Part shown: positions 49,320 to 51,765 of the stretch, one piece after another
Position numbering within the stretch: position 1 is the stretch's first letter
Layout: every line of letters begins with the position of its first letter
Assembly (NCBI GenBank): GCA_947038155.1
Contig: CAMQVH010000019.1
Coordinates: 1-51,765 of the forward strand
Length of the DNA stretch: 51,765 nucleotides
Direction of reading: 5' to 3'
DNA from: an uncultured Bacteroides sp.
GTDB lineage: Bacteria > Bacteroidota > Bacteroidia > Bacteroidales > Bacteroidaceae
The notes under the pieces: generated by a model
Seen by the model: the letters and a program-made list of their open reading frames with translations, nothing else
What the model was told of the DNA's origin: nothing
Databases searched by the model: none
Made by a program: the position numbers and the translations under genes

Positions 49320-50576
49320 TTATTTATTTCTTCTTTTCTTGAATTCGGCAATCGCTTCATTGACGTTCATTTTCTCCCCGTTTCGGAAAGCGATGATAAA
49401 GGCGTCTTTGAATTGTGCCGTAATGGTGCGTTTCGTACGCAACACTTTGTTGTAATCGGCAGAGGCTCCATACGTGTATTTGTATATGCCCTTTTCCTTA
49501 TAATAATCCACATTTTTCAGCCCTTTCAACCGCTTGTCGTTTTTGGCAAGAGGTTTGGAAGAGGTGAGTATCTGTATCTTAAACGTAATTTCGCTGTCAT
49601 TGGTTGCGCTTTCCGATGCAATCGGGCGGTTTGTTGTCGTTTTTGTTGCCGAAGCAGGTTTTGTCCTGGCTTCTGCCAGTAATTCCTTCTGTTGAGGGGT
49701 TGTCACGCTTTCCGTGTCTTTTTGTGCAATTGCCTGAGCATCGTTTTCTTCCCGTTCGGTAGGGATAATTGTTTTGCTGACTCCCGTAAGACGTATTTCA
49801 TGCTCTCTTTTATAATTCAGGAAAGCATGATAAATACCTTTTGCCATGGTTGAGGCTCCTGCTTCGGAACTTAGATACCGTTCTTCCTCAGGAGTAGAGA
49901 TGAATCCCAGTTCTATCAGGATGCTCGGCATGGCACTTGCTTTCAGGACAAGGAATCCTGCTTGATGCACTCCGCGGTCTGCCCGTTTGCAGGTGTGGCG
50001 GAATTGTTTTTGCATCAGTGAAGCCAGATGCACACTCTGCTCCATGTACTTGTCCTGCATAAATTCAAATATGATATAAGATTCTGCGGAGTTCGGATTG
50101 AAGCCGGCATATCGTGTCTGATAATCGCTTTCGTAGAGGATTACGGAGTTCTCCCGTTTCGCAACTTCCAGATTGGCGTCCGATTTGGCAAGACCCAGTG
50201 TCCAGGTAGATGCACCTTTGGCTGTGCGGTTGTTTGCCAGTGCGTTGGTATGGATGGAGATAAAGAGGTCAGCCTTCGCGTTATTTGCGATTTCGGCACG
50301 TCGGTCTAAGGGGATGAAGACATCTTTGCTGCGGGTATAAATCACTTTGACGTCATCGCAGTTTCTTTTTATCAGGTTTCCCACTTTCAGGGCAACGTTC
50401 AGATTGATGTTCTTTTCTTTGGCTGTTTTGCCTATGGCGCCGGGGTCATGTCCGCCGTGTCCGGCGTCAATAACTACTACAAAGTCCTTCCCCCATAAAT
50501 GGCTGGTACATGAGGGTAGAAAAAGCAGCCAGAGGCAAATGCATATATATACTATGTATGGTCTATTCAGTTTCAT
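49320..50576 (-). CDS. N-acetylmuramoyl-L-alanine amidase (Amidase_3) with SPOR-like tail
   Basis: I chose the ATG at 50576 (MKLNRPYIVYI). The 418-residue product has a lipoprotein-like signal (LWLLFLPSC), an Amidase_3 domain at about 30-245 with zinc ligands in VVVIDAGHGGHDPGAIG, the SESYIIFEF segment, a His in SIHTNA and the catalytic Glu in SILIELGFISTPEE, a Thr/Ala-rich linker (about 265-330), and a SPOR-like C-terminal domain (ITFKIQILTSSKPL onward). It cleaves the amide bond between MurNAc and the stem peptide during cell separation. A -7 box (TACATTTG on the minus strand, 50599-50592) lies 16 bases upstream. Confidence 0.93.
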   Translation of the reverse strand: MKLNRPYIVYICICLWLLFLPSCTSHLWGKDFVVVIDAGHGGHDPGAIGKTAKEKNINLNVALKVGNLIKRNCDDVKVIYTRSKDVFIPLDRRAEIANNAKADLFISIHTNALANNRTAKGASTWTLGLAKSDANLEVAKRENSVILYESDYQTRYAGFNPNSAESYIIFEFMQDKYMEQSVHLASLMQKQFRHTCKRADRGVHQAGFLVLKASAMPSILIELGFISTPEEERYLSSEAGASTMAKGIYHAFLNYKREHEIRLTGVSKTIIPTEREENDAQAIAQKDTESVTTPQQKELLAEARTKPASATKTTTNRPIASESATNDSEITFKIQILTSSKPLAKNDKRLKGLKNVDYYKEKGIYKYTYGASADYNKVLRTKRTITAQFKDAFIIAFRNGEKMNVNEAIAEFKKRRNK

Positions 50577-50591
50577 ATTTATAATACGGTG

Positions 50592-50599
50592 CAAATGTA
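50592..50599 (-). promoter_or_regulatory. -7 box of the amidase/MCE operon
   Basis: On the minus strand TACATTTG matches TAnnTTTG and lies 16 bases before the amidase start codon, giving a very short leader. Confidence 0.6.
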
Positions 50600-50717
50600 G
50601 TAGAAATTTGTAGAAAACTCATTATTTGCCATTAAGTTTTGTGTTTTTTTCGGTTTAATGATAGCTTTTTTCCTGAAATCTCCGTTACTTTGCGCTTCGA
50701 AGTTAAAATGTACGACG

Positions 50718-51611
50718 ATGCTTAAGTTTTTGAAGAATTGGACGTTACCTATTGCTATGTTGGTAGGTGCTATAGGTTATCCGCTGTTCATCAGCTTTTC
50801 TTTTCTGACTCCCTATCTTATTTTTACGATGTTGCTGCTGACTTTCTGTAAAGTGTCTCCACGTGACTTGAAGCCGAAACCTCTCCATGCATGGCTGTTG
50901 CTTATTCAGATTGGCGGTGCGTTGGCGGCTTACCTATTGCTTTACCGGTTCGATAAGATTGTAGCGGAAGGAGTGATGGTTTGTATTATTTGTCCGACGG
51001 CTACGGCTGCTGCGGTGATTACTTCCAAGTTGGGGGGCAGTGCGGCGAGTCTGACTACTTATACGTTGCTCGCTAATATCGGAGCAGCCATTGCCGTACC
51101 CGTTCTTTTTCCTTTAGTGGAGGTACATCCCGATGTCGGATTCTGGCAAGCGTTCTTCGTTATTTTGAGTAAAGTATTCCCGTTGCTGATTTGCCCGTTC
51201 CTGCTTGCATGGTTGTTGAGTAAATGTTTGCCGAAAGTTCATCAGAAACTATTAGGTTATCACGAACTTGCTTTCTACTTGTGGGCTGTTTCGTTAGCCA
51301 TCGTTACGGCTCAGACTTTGTATTCATTACTCAATGATTCAGCTGACAGGTTTACTGAAATCATGATTGCCGTCGGAGCTTTGGTAGCTTGTTGTTTGCA
51401 GTTCTTTTTAGGAAAAACTATCGGCTCCGTCTATAACGACCGCATCAGTGGCGGTCAGGCGTTGGGGCAGAAGAATACGATTCTGGCTATTTGGATGGCT
51501 CACACCTATCTCAATCCGTTGTCCGCTGTTGCGCCAGGCTCATATGTGTTGTGGCAGAATATCATTAATTCGTGGCAGTTGTGGAAGAAGAGAAAGAATG
51601 AGATAAAATAA
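50718..51611 (+). CDS. BASS-family (bile acid:sodium symporter-like) transporter
   Basis: I chose the ATG at 50718 (MLKFLKNWTLP); the in-frame extension to 50658 covers the promoter. The 297-residue membrane protein has about nine to ten helices, and the conserved crossover region CIICPTATAAAVITSKLGG and the NTILAIWMAHTYLNP segment resemble the sodium sites of BASS proteins. Family members carry bile acids, pantoate, pyruvate or other organic anions with sodium. The substrate here is unknown; bile acids are not implied by the name alone. TTACTTTG at 50685-50692 is a possible -7 box. Confidence 0.88.
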   Translation: MLKFLKNWTLPIAMLVGAIGYPLFISFSFLTPYLIFTMLLLTFCKVSPRDLKPKPLHAWLLLIQIGGALAAYLLLYRFDKIVAEGVMVCIICPTATAAAVITSKLGGSAASLTTYTLLANIGAAIAVPVLFPLVEVHPDVGFWQAFFVILSKVFPLLICPFLLAWLLSKCLPKVHQKLLGYHELAFYLWAVSLAIVTAQTLYSLLNDSADRFTEIMIAVGALVACCLQFFLGKTIGSVYNDRISGGQALGQKNTILAIWMAHTYLNPLSAVAPGSYVLWQNIINSWQLWKKRKNEIK

Positions 51612-51690
51612 TAAATATAAGATATTGATATTTAGTGTTTTGTATTCGTTGAACGTAATTTCCTTTATTTTCCTTGTTTTCTTGTTTAGT

Positions 51691-51765
51691 CTAATAAATG
51701 CCTTTGTTTTGCCAGCCAGTCGGGAGGAAACTCTCGAACGGCTGGGAGTAATAGAACAAGCGTTG
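51691..51765 (-). CDS. 3' end of a gene running off the window
   Basis: An open minus-strand frame enters at the right edge and stops at 51691, giving 24 residues that end LPTGWQNKGIY. Composition and a clean stop suggest a real C-terminus, but it is too short to assign. It converges with the BASS gene. The call could be wrong. Confidence 0.35.
   Translation of the reverse strand, partial: QRLFYYSQPFESFLPTGWQNKGIY

Overview
The window is chromosomal DNA from a Bacteroides species, probably near the B. thetaiotaomicron / ovatus / xylanisolvens group. Support comes from SusC/SusD proteins, an STN-domain TonB receptor with a FecR anti-sigma factor, a split LysO, the RprX/RprY pair next to a paralogous EF-G, an adenosylcobalamin-dependent ribonucleotide reductase, and Bacteroidetes-type promoters (TAnnTTTG at -7, TTTG about 19-20 bases upstream). 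Except at two ribosomal protein genes, I noticed almost no Shine-Dalgarno sequences.

Layout. 1-3.9 kb: a secreted DUF1349 protein facing a LuxR-type regulator, a HAD phosphatase and a DUF2027/Smr protein. 3.9-11.7 kb is a minus-strand block: split LysO exporter; DUF4249 lipoprotein; STN-type TonB receptor; FecR; a small lipoprotein; an ECF sigma factor; hemW. 11.8-19.9 kb is accessory: two unrelated arrays of 22-bp repeats, a decayed IS1182-family end, a SusC/SusD pair with a candidate leader peptide, and an apparently intact IS1182-family element immediately downstream. 19.9-24.7 kb: EF-G paralogue whose catalytic His is replaced by Ser, then RprX/RprY. 24.7-26.7 kb: a 58-residue membrane protein, a MarR regulator, and rpsF-rpsR-rplI. 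26.8-33.2 kb: a membrane-anchored DUF6377 regulator followed by a four-gene 3-keto-glycoside operon. 33.3-39.8 kb: small Ala-rich lipoprotein, acyl-CoA synthetase, the mtaB/acyltransferase/glycosyltransferase/mgsA operon, folB. 40-51.8 kb: malQ, nrdJ, nitroreductase, dnaA, MCE protein, cell-wall amidase, BASS-family transporter, and the tail of a further gene.

How the parts work together. The sigma / lipoprotein / FecR / receptor / DUF4249 set looks like one trans-envelope signalling and uptake unit for an unknown ligand. The SusC/SusD pair has no enzyme or surface glycan-binding partner; an IS begins about 35 bp after susD. The 3-keto operon carries oxidation, elimination and hydration functions for glycoside cleavage. 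The EF-G paralogue probably answers to a CRP-like regulator under carbon starvation.

The best candidates for undescribed biology are the two arrays with exact 22-bp period at 11.85-11.94 and 12.43-12.59 kb, and the hairpin architecture of the IS. In the IS, each end can form an inward-facing terminator-like hairpin, and a second hairpin carries the transposase -33 box in its 3' arm. Comparison with the decayed copy shows compensatory base changes in these stems. All calls were made by reading the sequence, with no database search.
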